The position numbers were made by a program, and so were the translations under genes. The notes under the pieces are model-generated. The model saw only the letters and a program-made list of their open reading frames with translations. It was not told the origin of the DNA and made no database searches. Positions 9,642 to 19,540 of a DNA stretch of 64,000 nt are shown piece by piece (positions within the stretch are counted from its first letter, which is position 1; every line of letters starts with the position of its first letter). The stretch spans positions 558,001 to 622,000 of the forward strand of contig NZ_CP015031.1 in the NCBI RefSeq assembly GCF_011455875.1. Direction: 5' to 3'. The stretch comes from Basfia succiniciproducens (GTDB lineage: Bacteria; Pseudomonadota; Gammaproteobacteria; Enterobacterales; Pasteurellaceae).

Positions 9642-11546
9642 TTGAACGATATGGTCAAAAACATAATACTTTGGGTGGTTGTTGCAGTCGTAATGATGAC
9701 GGCATACCAAGGTTTTAGCTCTAGCGCGAACGGTTCGGCGGTAGATTATACAACGTTCGTTACGGATGTCGGAAATAATCAGATTGCCCAAGCCCGTTTT
9801 GAAGACACGGAAATTCTTGTCACTAAAACGGACGGCTCAAAATATTCGACGGTTATGCCGATTTATGACGATAAGATTTTGAACGATCTGCTTAACAAAA
9901 AAGTGAAAGTAGAAGGCACAATGCCGGAAAAACGCGGATTGTTATCGCAAATTCTCATTTCCTGGTTCCCGATGCTGTTTTTAATCGGCGTGTGGTTATT
10001 CTTCATGCGTCAAATGCAAGGTGGCGGCGGCAAAGCCATGAGCTTTGGTAAAAGCCGTGCCAAAATGTTGACGAAAGAGCAGATTAAGACCACGTTTGCC
10101 GATGTCGCCGGTTGCGATGAAGCGAAAGAAGAAGTGGGGGAAATCGTTGATTTTCTGCGCGATCCCGGTAAATTCCAGAAATTGGGCGGTAAAATTCCTA
10201 AAGGGATTTTAATGGTCGGCCCGCCGGGCACGGGTAAAACCTTAATTGCAAAAGCCATTGCCGGTGAAGCGAAAGTGCCTTTCTTTACCATTTCGGGTTC
10301 TGACTTCGTTGAAATGTTCGTGGGTGTCGGTGCTTCTCGTGTGCGCGATATGTTCGAACAGGCCAAGAAAAACGCACCTTGTTTGATTTTTATTGACGAG
10401 ATTGATGCGGTAGGTCGCCAACGTGGTGCAGGGCTTGGCGGCGGTCATGATGAACGCGAACAAACCCTCAACCAAATGTTAGTTGAAATGGACGGTTTTG
10501 AAGGTAACGAAGGGGTAATCGTTATTGCCGCGACAAACCGTCCGGACGTACTGGACCCGGCATTAACTCGTCCTGGTCGTTTTGACCGTCAGGTTGTTGT
10601 CGGTTTGCCGGATGTACGCGGTCGTGAGCAGATTTTAAAAGTACATATGCGTAAAGTTCCGATAGGCGCGGATGTGGATGCCATGACTCTTGCGCGCGGT
10701 ACGCCGGGCTATTCAGGTGCGGATTTAGCCAACTTAGTGAATGAAGCCGCCTTGTTTGCCGCCCGTACTAATAAACGTGTTGTGACAATGCTTGAGTTTG
10801 AAAAAGCGAAAGATAAGATCAATATGGGGCCGGAACGCCGCACTATGATCATGACGGATAAACAAAAAGAATCAACGGCTTATCACGAAGCCGGTCATGC
10901 GATTGTGGGCTATTTGGTGCCTGAGCATGATCCTGTTCACAAAGTGACGATTATTCCTCGCGGCCGGGCGCTGGGCGTGACCTTCTTCTTACCGGAAGGC
11001 GACCAAATCAGTGTGAGCCAAAAACAATTGGAAAGCAAGTTATCCACACTTTATGCCGGACGTTTAGCGGAAGATCTCATTTACGGCGAAGAAAATATTT
11101 CAACCGGGGCATCGAACGATATTAAAGTTGCGACCAATATCGCGCGTAATATGGTGACGCAATGGGGTTTCTCAGACAAACTGGGGCCGATTCTTTATAC
11201 CGAAGATGACGGTGAAGTATTCCTTGGCCGCTCAATGGCTAAAGCGAAGCATATGTCTGATGAAACGGCGCATATTATTGATGAAGAAGTACGTGAGATC
11301 GTCGCAAGAAACTACGATCGCGCAAGACAGTTACTAATTGATAATATGGATATTTTGCACGCCATGAAAGATGCGTTAGTAAAATACGAAACCATTGAAG
11401 AAATACAAATTAAGCAATTAATGAATCGTGAAGCGGTGACACCGCCGGCAGGTTGGGAAGATCATTCGAGTGCGGATAATTCTTCTTCAAATACGGCTGA
11501 AACGGAGCCTTCGGAAAATGAAACCGAAGAAAACTCAGTAAACTAA
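9642..11546 (+). CDS. ftsH: ATP-dependent zinc metalloprotease FtsH
   Basis: A membrane-anchored AAA+ protease that degrades unfolded membrane proteins and regulators such as LpxC and sigma32. Two N-terminal membrane segments (about residues 8-23 and 104-122) flank a periplasmic domain. Walker A GPPGTGKT is at 193-200, Walker B IFIDEID at 249-255, the second region of homology around RPGRFDRQ, and the zinc motif HEAGH at 415-419. The total is 634 residues with an acidic, Ser/Asn-rich tail. The start taken is a TTG at 9642, 7 bases after GAGG; the ATG at 9651 (MVKNIIL) is an alternative with a poorer spacing of 16 bases. Confidence 0.96.
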   Translation: MNDMVKNIILWVVVAVVMMTAYQGFSSSANGSAVDYTTFVTDVGNNQIAQARFEDTEILVTKTDGSKYSTVMPIYDDKILNDLLNKKVKVEGTMPEKRGLLSQILISWFPMLFLIGVWLFFMRQMQGGGGKAMSFGKSRAKMLTKEQIKTTFADVAGCDEAKEEVGEIVDFLRDPGKFQKLGGKIPKGILMVGPPGTGKTLIAKAIAGEAKVPFFTISGSDFVEMFVGVGASRVRDMFEQAKKNAPCLIFIDEIDAVGRQRGAGLGGGHDEREQTLNQMLVEMDGFEGNEGVIVIAATNRPDVLDPALTRPGRFDRQVVVGLPDVRGREQILKVHMRKVPIGADVDAMTLARGTPGYSGADLANLVNEAALFAARTNKRVVTMLEFEKAKDKINMGPERRTMIMTDKQKESTAYHEAGHAIVGYLVPEHDPVHKVTIIPRGRALGVTFFLPEGDQISVSQKQLESKLSTLYAGRLAEDLIYGEENISTGASNDIKVATNIARNMVTQWGFSDKLGPILYTEDDGEVFLGRSMAKAKHMSDETAHIIDEEVREIVARNYDRARQLLIDNMDILHAMKDALVKYETIEEIQIKQLMNREAVTPPAGWEDHSSADNSSSNTAETEPSENETEENSVN

Positions 11547-11558
11547 TTGTATGAATAT

Positions 11559-11596
11559 AAAGCCTTTTTAGTGAAAAACTAAAAAGGCTTTTTTGT
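11559..11596 (+). terminator. Rho-independent terminator of ftsH
   Basis: A hairpin with arms AAGCCTTTTTAGT and ACTAAAAAGGCTT around GAAAA, followed by TTTTTGTT. It separates ftsH from folP, so folP-glmM probably has its own promoter. Confidence 0.85.
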
Positions 11597-11721
11597 TATT
11601 TGTAATATTTGGCATATAATTACACCGCATCACTAAGGTGAGGATTTCTCTTTTGAGAATCTCGTAAATGTTTAAAATTTCCGGTTTTTTGACCGCACTT
11701 TTCAATTGTTGAGATAAAAAA

Positions 11722-12549
11722 ATGAAACTTTATGCGAACAATAAAGTATTAGATTTGTCTATGCCTAAGGTAATGGGAATTCTTAATTTTACGCCGGATT
11801 CGTTTTCGGATAGCGGTCGGTTTTTTCAATTGGATAAAGCCCTTGCGCAGGTTGAGAAAATGGTGAAAGCCGGTGCTTCCATTATTGATATCGGTGGTGA
11901 GTCCACGCGTCCGATGGCGGAAGAAGTTACATTAGAGCAAGAACTTGAGCGCGTGGTTCCGCTGGTGGAAGCCGTTCGTCAACGTTTCGATTGCTGGATT
12001 TCCGTGGATACCTCAAAAGCGCAGGTAATGTGCGAAAGTGCGAAAGTCGGTATGGATATTATTAATGATATCCGCGCCCTGCAAGAGCCTGATGCGCTGG
12101 AAACGGCGGTTAAATCAGGATTGCCGGTTTGTCTTATGCATATGCAGGGGCAACCTAGAACAATGCAAACGAATCCGCATTATGACAATGTGGTGTCGGA
12201 GGTGTTGGAATTTTTGCAAAATCGTACCGCACTTTGCTTACAGGCGGGAATTAATCCGCAAAATATCATTTGGGATATGGGGTTCGGTTTCGGTAAAACC
12301 GTTCAGCATAATTATAAGCTGTTGCAACAGCTATCCGTTTTTGCAGCACAAGGGTACCCCGTTTTAGCTGGATTATCGCGAAAATCCATGATTGGTGCGG
12401 TGTTAGATAAAACAGTGGAACAGAGAGTAACCGGTAGCGTTACAGCGGCGCTTATTGCGGCAATGAACGGCGCAACGATTTTACGCGTACATGATGTTGA
12501 GGAAACAATGGATGCGCTCAAAATCTGGCAAGCAACTTTACAGGCTTAA
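11722..12549 (+). CDS. folP: Dihydropteroate synthase
   Basis: Condenses p-aminobenzoate with hydroxymethyl-dihydropterin pyrophosphate in folate synthesis; the target of sulfonamides. Its 275 residues form a TIM barrel with the signatures [15 protein letters not shown] (residues 18-32), [17 protein letters not shown] and the C-terminal [15 protein letters not shown]. An uptake sequence lies just upstream (about 11690). glmM follows 35 bases later. Confidence 0.97.
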   Translation: MKLYANNKVLDLSMPKVMGILNFTPDSFSDSGRFFQLDKALAQVEKMVKAGASIIDIGGESTRPMAEEVTLEQELERVVPLVEAVRQRFDCWISVDTSKAQVMCESAKVGMDIINDIRALQEPDALETAVKSGLPVCLMHMQGQPRTMQTNPHYDNVVSEVLEFLQNRTALCLQAGINPQNIIWDMGFGFGKTVQHNYKLLQQLSVFAAQGYPVLAGLSRKSMIGAVLDKTVEQRVTGSVTAALIAAMNGATILRVHDVEETMDALKIWQATLQA

Positions 12550-12584
12550 TTAAACTTAAATACAGAAGGATAAAGGAATTAAAA

Positions 12585-13919
12585 ATGGCAGAACGTAAAT
12601 ATTTTGGTACTGACGGTGTGCGAGGTAAAGTAGGAACTTTTCCTATTACTCCGGATTTCGCATTAAAACTGGGGTGGGCGGCAGGTAAGGTCCTTGCTTC
12701 ACAAGGTTCCCGCCAAGTATTAATCGGCAAAGATACCCGAATTTCGGGCTATATGCTGGAATCGGCACTTGAAGCCGGTTTAGCCGCAGCAGGGTTGTCC
12801 GCCGCATTTATCGGTCCGATGCCGACTCCCGCAGTGGCTTATTTAACCCGCACATTCCGGGCGGAAGCGGGTATTGTGATTTCCGCATCGCATAATCCTT
12901 ATTATGATAACGGTATTAAATTCTTTTCCGCACAAGGTACAAAATTACCCGATGAAATCGAAGAAGCAATCGAAGCTATGCTAGAACAACCTATTGATTG
13001 CGTGGAATCGGCGGAATTAGGGCGTGCGAGTCGTATTAAAGATGCGGCGGGACGTTATATTGAGTTCTGTAAAGGTACTTTCCCGACCGAATTAAGTTTA
13101 TCCGGTTATAAAATCGTGGTGGACTGTGCTAACGGCGCAACTTACCACATCGCACCGAATGTTATGCGTGAGCTGGGTGCCGAAGTGATTGAAATCGGTA
13201 CTTCGCCAAATGGTATGAATATCAATGAAAAATGCGGCGCAACCGATATAAAAGCATTAAAAGCAAAAGTGCTGGAAACCAAAGCGGATGTTGGTCTTGC
13301 TTATGACGGTGACGGTGACCGCATTATGATGGTGGATCATTTAGGAAATGTGGTAGACGGCGACCAGATTTTATTTATTATCGCTCGAGAAGACTTACGT
13401 GCCGGTAAATTAAAAGGCGGTGTTGTGGGCACATTAATGAGTAACATGAGCCTGGAAATTTCCCTTAAAACGCTAGGTATTCCGTTTATTCGCGCGAATG
13501 TCGGTGATCGTTATGTGCTGGAAAAAATGGTTGAAAACGATTGGAAATTAGGCGGTGAAAACTCCGGGCATATTATTATTGCGGATAAAAATACTACCGG
13601 TGACGGCATTATCGCCTCATTAGCGGTTCTGACCGCTATGGCGCAACATAAATTGTCATTAAATGAATTGGCGAGCGCAGTAAAATTATTTCCGCAGGTC
13701 TTGATTAATGTGCGTTTTAGCGGCGGAGCGAATCCGTTAGAAAGCGATGCGGTGAAAGCCGTGGCGGCGGAAGTGGAAAAACGTTTAGCCGGAAAAGGTC
13801 GGATCTTATTACGTAAATCCGGTACGGAACCTCTAATTCGGGTTATGGTGGAATGTTCGGATGCCGAATTAGCCCGTAAATCCGCTGAAGAAATTGTCGA
13901 AGCGGTAAAAGCAAACTAA
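12585..13919 (+). CDS. glmM: Phosphoglucosamine mutase
   Basis: Interconverts glucosamine-6-P and glucosamine-1-P for UDP-GlcNAc, the precursor of peptidoglycan and LPS. Its 444 residues (E. coli GlmM 445) have the phosphoserine loop [12 protein letters not shown] with Ser102, the magnesium loop DGDGDR, the sugar-binding GGENSGHI and the phosphate-binding [11 protein letters not shown]. It is probably cotranscribed with folP. A hairpin terminator follows. Confidence 0.97.
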   Translation: MAERKYFGTDGVRGKVGTFPITPDFALKLGWAAGKVLASQGSRQVLIGKDTRISGYMLESALEAGLAAAGLSAAFIGPMPTPAVAYLTRTFRAEAGIVISASHNPYYDNGIKFFSAQGTKLPDEIEEAIEAMLEQPIDCVESAELGRASRIKDAAGRYIEFCKGTFPTELSLSGYKIVVDCANGATYHIAPNVMRELGAEVIEIGTSPNGMNINEKCGATDIKALKAKVLETKADVGLAYDGDGDRIMMVDHLGNVVDGDQILFIIAREDLRAGKLKGGVVGTLMSNMSLEISLKTLGIPFIRANVGDRYVLEKMVENDWKLGGENSGHIIIADKNTTGDGIIASLAVLTAMAQHKLSLNELASAVKLFPQVLINVRFSGGANPLESDAVKAVAAEVEKRLAGKGRILLRKSGTEPLIRVMVECSDAELARKSAEEIVEAVKAN

Positions 13920-13947
13920 AGTAAGTTGATCTTTTTACCTATTTGCG

Positions 13948-13978
13948 AAAGCCAAGAGATAATAATCTTGGCTTTTTT
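13948..13978 (+). terminator. Rho-independent terminator of glmM
   Basis: Arms AAAGCCAAGA (13948-13957) and TCTTGGCTTT (13966-13975), then a T-run. Confidence 0.85.
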
Positions 13979-14067
13979 ATCGATATTTAATAATAAAAGT
14001 GCGGTGGATTTTGGCTGATTTTTTGTTTGAGTCGGGTTAAAGAGTCATTTTCAAAAACAAAAATCAC

Positions 14068-14096
14068 TTAGATTTTGGCTTAACTTCAGGTAGAAT
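14068..14096 (+). promoter_or_regulatory. Possible nrdB promoter
   Basis: TTAGAT (14068-14073) and TAGAAT (14091-14096) with a 17-base spacer, 37 bases before the ATG. I see no convincing NrdR box pair here, unlike upstream of nrdA. Confidence 0.3.
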
Positions 14097-14132
14097 ACGA
14101 CGCACAATTTAAATTTCCCCCAGTGAGGTAAC

Positions 14133-15263
14133 ATGGCATACACCACTTTCTCCCAAAATAAAAACGATCAACTAAAAGAGCCGATGTTCTTTGGCCAAAA
14201 CGTGAATGTTTCACGTTATGATCAACAAAAATATGAAACATTTGAAAAACTTATAGAAAAACAACTTTCATTTTTCTGGCGCCCGGAAGAGGTGGATGTT
14301 GCCCAGGATCGTATTGATTACGCAGCACTGCCGGAACATGAAAAACATATTTTTATCAGTAACTTAAAATATCAAACCTTATTGGATTCGATTCAAGGCC
14401 GCAGTCCGAATGTGGCGTTATTACCGTTAGTATCAATTCCCGAATTAGAAACCTGGATTGAAACCTGGACGTTTAGTGAAACCATTCACAGCCGTTCTTA
14501 CACGCATATTATTCGCAATATCGTGAACGATCCGTCCGTTGTATTTGACGATATCGTTACCAACGAAGAAATTATTAAGCGTGCGAAAGATATTTCGGCT
14601 TATTATGACGACTTAATCCGTGACAGTCAGCTTTATAACCTGTTCGGTGAAGGTACCTATAAAGTAGAAGGTAAAGAATGTAAAGTGACGTTGCGTAACT
14701 TGAAAAAGCAACTTTATCTTTGCTTAATGAGCGTGAATGCCCTGGAAGCAATCCGTTTTTACGTGTCTTTTGCCTGTTCGTTCGCTTTTGCGGAACGTCA
14801 ATTAATGGAAGGCAATGCAAAAATCATTAAATTTATTGCCCGTGATGAAGCCTTACATTTAACCGGAACTCAGCATATTCTGAATATTATGGCTGCTGGT
14901 CAGGATGACCCGGAAATGGCGGAAATTGCCGAAGAATGTAAACAGGAAGCTTATGACTTATTCTTAGCTGCGGCGGAACAGGAAAAAGCCTGGGCGGATT
15001 ATTTATTCAAAGACGGTTCAATGATCGGCTTGAACAAAGATATTTTGGTGCAATATGTGGAATATATCACCAATATCCGTATGCAGGCGGTCGGCTTGCC
15101 GTTGCCTTTCCAGGCGCGTTCAAATCCTATTCCTTGGATTAACGCTTGGTTGGTATCGGATAATGTTCAGGTGGCGCCGCAGGAAGTTGAAATCAGCTCA
15201 TATTTAATCGGTCAAATCGATTCAAAAGTCGATACCAGTGATTTTGGCGATTTCGATCTTTAA
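14133..15263 (+). CDS. nrdB: Class Ia ribonucleotide reductase, beta subunit
   Basis: The radical-generating subunit of aerobic ribonucleotide reductase; it houses the diferric-tyrosyl cofactor. Its 376 residues match E. coli NrdB with iron ligands Asp85, Glu116 and His119, the radical Tyr123 (SRSYTHI), and the second ligand set in [14 protein letters not shown]. The C-terminal tail that docks into NrdA is present (SDFGDFDL). The usual partner nrdA is not upstream; it lies about 19 kb away on the other strand. The maintenance ferredoxin yfaE follows after an uptake-sequence hairpin. Confidence 0.97.
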   Translation: MAYTTFSQNKNDQLKEPMFFGQNVNVSRYDQQKYETFEKLIEKQLSFFWRPEEVDVAQDRIDYAALPEHEKHIFISNLKYQTLLDSIQGRSPNVALLPLVSIPELETWIETWTFSETIHSRSYTHIIRNIVNDPSVVFDDIVTNEEIIKRAKDISAYYDDLIRDSQLYNLFGEGTYKVEGKECKVTLRNLKKQLYLCLMSVNALEAIRFYVSFACSFAFAERQLMEGNAKIIKFIARDEALHLTGTQHILNIMAAGQDDPEMAEIAEECKQEAYDLFLAAAEQEKAWADYLFKDGSMIGLNKDILVQYVEYITNIRMQAVGLPLPFQARSNPIPWINAWLVSDNVQVAPQEVEISSYLIGQIDSKVDTSDFGDFDL

Positions 15264-15266
15264 ATT

Positions 15267-15310
15267 AAAAAGTGCGGTGAAATTTTGCAAATTTTTACCG
15301 CACTTTATTT
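15267..15310 (+). terminator. Inverted uptake-sequence pair acting as a terminator after nrdB
   Basis: AAAGTGCGGT (15269-15278) and its complement ACCGCACTTT (15297-15306) form a hairpin followed by ATTTTTT. Such inverted pairs are common terminators in Pasteurellaceae. It may only partly stop transcription into yfaE. Confidence 0.65.
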
Positions 15311-15368
15311 TTTAGGGTTTGTTTATAAAAGATAAACAGACCCGAGTGTTTTTTTAATCGTACTTTTC

Positions 15369-15632
15369 ATGAAAATCTATCAAGTCCGTATCGAAAATTA
15401 TCAACTGACTTTTAGTCACAATAATAAAGCCTCGTTGTTATCCGAGTTGGAAGCTTTAGGCTTAAAACCCGAATATCAATGTCGTTCGGGTTATTGCGGT
15501 TCCTGTCGGGTGAAATTGAAAAAAGGCAGGGTTTCCTATAAGGAATTGCCCCTTGCCTTTGTAAACCCTGATGAGATTTTGCTTTGCTGTTGTCAGGCGG
15601 AAGAGGATTTGGAAATAGAATTGCTATCCTAG
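15369..15632 (+). CDS. yfaE: Class I ribonucleotide reductase maintenance ferredoxin YfaE
   Basis: An 87-residue plant-type [2Fe-2S] ferredoxin that supplies electrons to rebuild the NrdB diferric-tyrosyl cofactor. Cluster ligands are Cys38, Cys43 and Cys46 (CRSGYCGSCRVKL) plus one of the run Cys73-75 (LLCCCQ). It follows nrdB as in E. coli, 105 bases downstream. Confidence 0.95.
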   Translation: MKIYQVRIENYQLTFSHNNKASLLSELEALGLKPEYQCRSGYCGSCRVKLKKGRVSYKELPLAFVNPDEILLCCCQAEEDLEIELLS

Positions 15633-15636
15633 TTGT

Positions 15637-15670
15637 GAAGAAAGGCGTTCAATCGAGCGCCTTCTTTTTT
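15637..15670. terminator. Terminator between yfaE and the DASS carrier
   Basis: The hairpin AAGGCG/CGCCTT around a short loop is followed on the plus strand by CTTTTTT. It ends yfaE; the convergent carrier gene stops 25 bases to the right. Confidence 0.65.
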
Positions 15671-15694
15671 GATATTGGTTAATTGGTTAGCGGA

Positions 15695-17155
15695 TTACCA
15701 CCAGCCTAAAAGTTTCATCCAGACACCGCCGACGCTGAACCAAATGGCAAGTGACAGGATTGAAACGGCAAAACTCACGCCCCACCATTGACCGGTTGAG
15801 TTATAACCCGAACCATATAATGCGGGGCCGGGACCGCCGGCATATTGAGTTAAGCTCATGGATAATGTTGATGTGTAGCCTAATCCGATTGCTGCGATTA
15901 TCGGCGGCGTACCCACAGCGATAGCCGCCGCTACAAATGCCAGGTACATGGCGGAAATATGCGCCATTGCGGAGGCAAAGAAATAGCGGGTATAGAAATA
16001 AACCAGCACTAAAATCGTAAAGGCAACAGGCCAGCTAAACGAGCCTACCGAATCGGCAATATGGGTTGAAATCCAGCTAATTGTGCCGTATTTATTTAAT
16101 GCGTTAGCCATCATCACCAATACGGCAAACCAGAACATGGTATCCCATGCGGCGGTTTCCGAGATGATATTTTTCCAGCTCATAATATTGGTTAATAATA
16201 AGATAACCAGACCGACAAAGGCGGAAACGGTGGCGGGAATATGGAAAACCAGGTCACCTACCGTCCATAATAGCAATAACAAGATGAAGTCTAACGCAAG
16301 GATCCATTCGGCTTGGCTCATTTTCCCCATGCTGTTTAGTTCTTCTTTTGCCATTTCTGCCATTTTCGGCGTATCTTTCAATTCCGGCGGATAAATGAGA
16401 TAAACGAAATAAGGTAATAAAATCAGGCTCACGATACCGGGAACGATAGCACCTAAAAACCAGGTCATCCAGGTAATTTCAACACCTTGTGATTTGGCTA
16501 ATTCGGCAATTAACGGGTTGCCAGCCATGGCGGTTAAGAACATGGTACAAACAATAGTATCGATTTGCGAAACGGCAATGGCCAGGAATGCGCCGGCACG
16601 TCTTGCGGTCGGTCCCGGTTTGGAGTTGTAGGCATCTGCAATGGATTGCATAATCGGGTACATAATACCGCCGCCGCGAGCCGAAGCGGAAGGAATACCC
16701 GGGCCGATCACGACATCGGCCAGGGCGATACCATAAGCCACCCCCATCATTCTTTTGCCGAAACGGGCGACGAAGTAGAGGGCTATACGTTTACCTAAAC
16801 CGGTTTTGATAACGGCTCGGGATAAAAACATGGCAATTGCGATTAGCCAGATTGTGCCGTTGGAAAAACCGGATAACATACCTACTTCGCCTTTAGCCGG
16901 CGATAGCGGCGTGAGTCCGCTTAATCCGCTGATGACTAAGGCGACTAATGTTGCCGCGCCCATAGGCATTGCTTTGGCAATAATAGCCACAATGGTCGCC
17001 ACAAATAAGGCAAACATACCCCAAGCTTTAGTCGATAATCCTTCCGGTGTAGGAATTAACAAAATGGCAATTCCCACAAGGACTGCAATTAACAAACCTT
17101 GCAGCTTGAAGCCGAGTCTTACTTCAACTTTTGGTGCTGACGTTTGAATATTCAT
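15695..17155 (-). CDS. DASS-family (SLC13) anion/dicarboxylate transporter
   Basis: A 486-residue inner-membrane carrier of the divalent anion:sodium symporter family (CitT/YbhI/plastid oxoglutarate-malate translocator branch). I see 12 or more hydrophobic segments and the family features SNGTIWLIAIAMFLSRAVI, PSASARGGGIMYPI and YAGGPGPALYGSGYNSTG near the C-terminus. Probable substrates are C4-dicarboxylates, 2-oxoglutarate or citrate; the sequence alone does not decide. It is isolated, with an unusually long, AT-rich upstream region that holds two inverted repeats. Confidence 0.88.
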   Translation of the reverse strand: MNIQTSAPKVEVRLGFKLQGLLIAVLVGIAILLIPTPEGLSTKAWGMFALFVATIVAIIAKAMPMGAATLVALVISGLSGLTPLSPAKGEVGMLSGFSNGTIWLIAIAMFLSRAVIKTGLGKRIALYFVARFGKRMMGVAYGIALADVVIGPGIPSASARGGGIMYPIMQSIADAYNSKPGPTARRAGAFLAIAVSQIDTIVCTMFLTAMAGNPLIAELAKSQGVEITWMTWFLGAIVPGIVSLILLPYFVYLIYPPELKDTPKMAEMAKEELNSMGKMSQAEWILALDFILLLLLWTVGDLVFHIPATVSAFVGLVILLLTNIMSWKNIISETAAWDTMFWFAVLVMMANALNKYGTISWISTHIADSVGSFSWPVAFTILVLVYFYTRYFFASAMAHISAMYLAFVAAAIAVGTPPIIAAIGLGYTSTLSMSLTQYAGGPGPALYGSGYNSTGQWWGVSFAVSILSLAIWFSVGGVWMKLLGWW

Positions 17156-17487
17156 AATGATTTCTTCTCTGTACTTAAAACAAAAAGGAATACCTCAAGA
17201 TATTCCTTACCTATTATTATAAAACTGATGAAATTTTTATTTCATGCAATTTTTCTACGATTCCTGTAGCGATACAAAACTAGCATAACTCTAAAGGGTA
17301 ATAAAATAATTTATATGATTTTGTTGATTTAGGTGAAAACTCTTTAATTTTTTGACTAAATTATGTTCATTAATTTATAAAATCCGTAAAAAATTATTTA
17401 TAATCTATTACAAATGGTCGTTTTTCTAAGCGTTGATATTGCGGATTCAAAAATCACTATTTTTTGACCGCACTTTTTATCAAGGAA
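17156..17487. other. AT-rich upstream region of the DASS carrier
   Basis: No gene is seen. Two short inverted repeats lie close to the carrier start: AAGGAATA/TATTCCTT (arms 17185-17192 and 17201-17208) and ATGAAAT/ATTTCAT around TTTT (17228-17245). An uptake sequence lies at about 17466-17475. The repeats could be operator sites or mRNA leader hairpins. Confidence 0.4.
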
Positions 17488-17490
17488 TAA

Positions 17491-17514
17491 AAAAGAGCCT
17501 TTAAAGGCTCTTTT
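17491..17514 (-). terminator. Rho-independent terminator of dapB
   Basis: The palindrome AAAAGAGCCTTT/AAAGGCTCTTTT (17491-17514), followed on the minus strand by TTATTCC, lies 13 bases past the dapB stop. Confidence 0.85.
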
Positions 17515-17527
17515 AACATCATAGAAA

Positions 17528-18340
17528 TTAAAGATTATTCAGATCCAGCACATCGGTCATGTCGAACAGACCGATTTGTTTATTCGCCAGCCATTTAGCC
17601 GCACGCACGGCGCCGTTGGCGAATGTCATACGGCTTGATGCTTTATGGGAAATCTCCACTCTTTCGCCGATATCGGCAAACCAAACGGTATGTTCGCCCA
17701 CAACGTCGGCTGCGCGAATAGTTGAAAAGCCGATATCGGTTCGTTTGCGTTCGCCGGTGATGCCTTCGCGTGAGAAAACTCCGTTTACTTTTAAATCACG
17801 GCCGAGGGTTTTGGCAATATGTTCGCCCATTGAAAGCGCCGTGCCGGACGGCGCATCTACTTTATGACGGTGGTGGGCTTCAATAATTTCAATGTCACTG
17901 TAATCACCCATCACTTTGGCGGCTTTTTCCAACAGTTTGAAAACGAGATTGACGCCGACACTATAATTAGAGGCAAAAACAATAGCCGTTTTTTCAGCGG
18001 CTTTGCCGATAGCCTGTTTGCCCGCATCATCAAACCCGGTCGTGCCTAAAATCAATTTTTTATTATTGGCGACACAAAATTTAATATGTTCTAGAGATCC
18101 TTCCGGACGGGTGAAATCGATAATAATATCGAATTTATCTTTTTCGGCGGTAAGATCTTCGGCAACTTTAATACCTAATTCGCCGAGTCCCGCTAATTCG
18201 CCTGCATCGGCACCGATTAAGGAAGAACCTTTACGCTCAAATGCGGCGCCTAATTCCACGCCTTCCGCTGCTTGAACGGCCTGAATAAGCTGACGTCCCA
18301 TACGTCCGCCCGCGCCAACGATTGCAAGTTTTAATGTCAT
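17528..18340 (-). CDS. dapB: 4-hydroxy-tetrahydrodipicolinate reductase
   Basis: An NAD(P)H-dependent step in lysine and meso-diaminopimelate synthesis. Its 270 residues (E. coli 273) have the N-terminal Rossmann motif [10 protein letters not shown] (residues 8-17), LGTTGFDD, and the catalytic/substrate loop [15 protein letters not shown]. It is the last gene of the ribH run, 47 bases after the RhtC-like gene. Confidence 0.97.
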   Translation of the reverse strand: MTLKLAIVGAGGRMGRQLIQAVQAAEGVELGAAFERKGSSLIGADAGELAGLGELGIKVAEDLTAEKDKFDIIIDFTRPEGSLEHIKFCVANNKKLILGTTGFDDAGKQAIGKAAEKTAIVFASNYSVGVNLVFKLLEKAAKVMGDYSDIEIIEAHHRHKVDAPSGTALSMGEHIAKTLGRDLKVNGVFSREGITGERKRTDIGFSTIRAADVVGEHTVWFADIGERVEISHKASSRMTFANGAVRAAKWLANKQIGLFDMTDVLDLNNL

Positions 18341-18387
18341 GTTTTGTCCTTATTATCTAATAAATTATTGAATAAATTTGTGTTGTC

Positions 18388-19017
18388 TCAGCCCATCATT
18401 TCCATAACGCCTGTATAAGCGAGAATCATACCAAAAATCAAAAAGATTATACCAGCTACATTATCAATATAACGACTATATCTGCTATAGAATTTTTTTG
18501 CGAAAGGTCGGGAAAACAAGACCGAAATTAAATAAAAATAAATAAAAGTTTCAACCAGAATAATGGCAAAAGCCAGCAACATCTGCCAGACCTGGGTGAT
18601 ATGGACTAAAATCAACGACATCACGCTGGCAAAATAAATAATAGCTTTTGCGTTAGAGAGATTAACAAATAATCCTTTCATGATCTCTTTTTTAACGGTA
18701 GTCGTTTTATTTAATTCTTCCGCCGAAAGAGGAGCAAAGGTTGCATTTGTGCGACTTCTTACCATTAACAAGCCTAAATAAGCCAAATAACCGCCGCCAA
18801 GCAACATAATAACGCCGTGTAAAACCGGCATAGTGGTGAATAAAATCGCTAACCCCAACATTGCCGAGGCCGCCCAGAAAGCGACACCTAAAGTAATGCC
18901 TATAATACCGCAAATAACGTTACGGCGGGAATTGCTTGCCGCCATACGGCTAACATAAAAGAAATCGGGCCCCGGAGTAACCAATCCGAAAAAATGAACA
19001 ATAATAAGATTCAGCAT
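18388..19017 (-). CDS. LysE/RhtB-family amino acid exporter, RhtC-like
   Basis: A 209-residue inner-membrane exporter with six predicted membrane segments. The N-terminal family signature TPGPDFFYVSRMAASNSRR (around residues 14-32) and GGGYLAYLG are closest to E. coli RhtC (threonine efflux); the true substrate is not shown. It sits 10 bases downstream of pgpA in the ribH-nusB-thiL-pgpA run, an added cargo gene in an otherwise conserved cluster. Confidence 0.85.
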   Translation of the reverse strand: MLNLIIVHFFGLVTPGPDFFYVSRMAASNSRRNVICGIIGITLGVAFWAASAMLGLAILFTTMPVLHGVIMLLGGGYLAYLGLLMVRSRTNATFAPLSAEELNKTTTVKKEIMKGLFVNLSNAKAIIYFASVMSLILVHITQVWQMLLAFAIILVETFIYFYLISVLFSRPFAKKFYSRYSRYIDNVAGIIFLIFGMILAYTGVMEMMG

Positions 19018-19027
19018 GAAAGACTAC

Positions 19028-19531
19028 TTAAATAATATAGTGAAGAAGGAATAATGAAATAGCCGCATAAACCGCCGCCAGCACGTCATCAACCATAATG
19101 CCGAAGCCGCTTTCCAGCCTTTTATCAAAATAACTGATAGGGTAGGGCTTTATGATGTCGAAAATACGAAATAAAACAAAAGCGGCAATACACCAAAATA
19201 AGCTGATTTGCGGGATAGCTAACAGAGTGATGAAAATACCGATAAATTCATCCCATACGATAGCGCCGTGATCATGTACGCCCATATCATCGGCGGTTTT
19301 TTGACACAAATAAACCCCCAGCGCGAAACCGAGAAGAATTAAAACCAAAAAGGGAACGGTACCAATCCAATGTAAAATCGGCGCGCCGATAATGATTGCC
19401 GCAAGGCTTCCCCAAGTACCGGGAGCCGGGCGAATAAGGCCCGAACCGAATCCTAAAGCAAGTAAATGAACGGGATTGCGTAAACTCAGCTTATCTAACG
19501 GATTTGTTGTAGAGGATGAATGAGCCATCAA
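19028..19531 (-). CDS. pgpA: Phosphatidylglycerophosphatase A
   Basis: A membrane phosphatase converting phosphatidylglycerophosphate to phosphatidylglycerol, the step after PgsA. Its 167 residues carry the PgpA signatures GFGSGLIRPAPGTWGS, HDHGAIVWDEFIG, and FDIIKPYPI...ESGFGIMVDDVLAA, with several hydrophobic segments. It starts 9 bases after thiL. Confidence 0.95.
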   Translation of the reverse strand: MMAHSSSTTNPLDKLSLRNPVHLLALGFGSGLIRPAPGTWGSLAAIIIGAPILHWIGTVPFLVLILLGFALGVYLCQKTADDMGVHDHGAIVWDEFIGIFITLLAIPQISLFWCIAAFVLFRIFDIIKPYPISYFDKRLESGFGIMVDDVLAAVYAAISLFLLHYII

Positions 19532-19540
19532 AATAATGTC

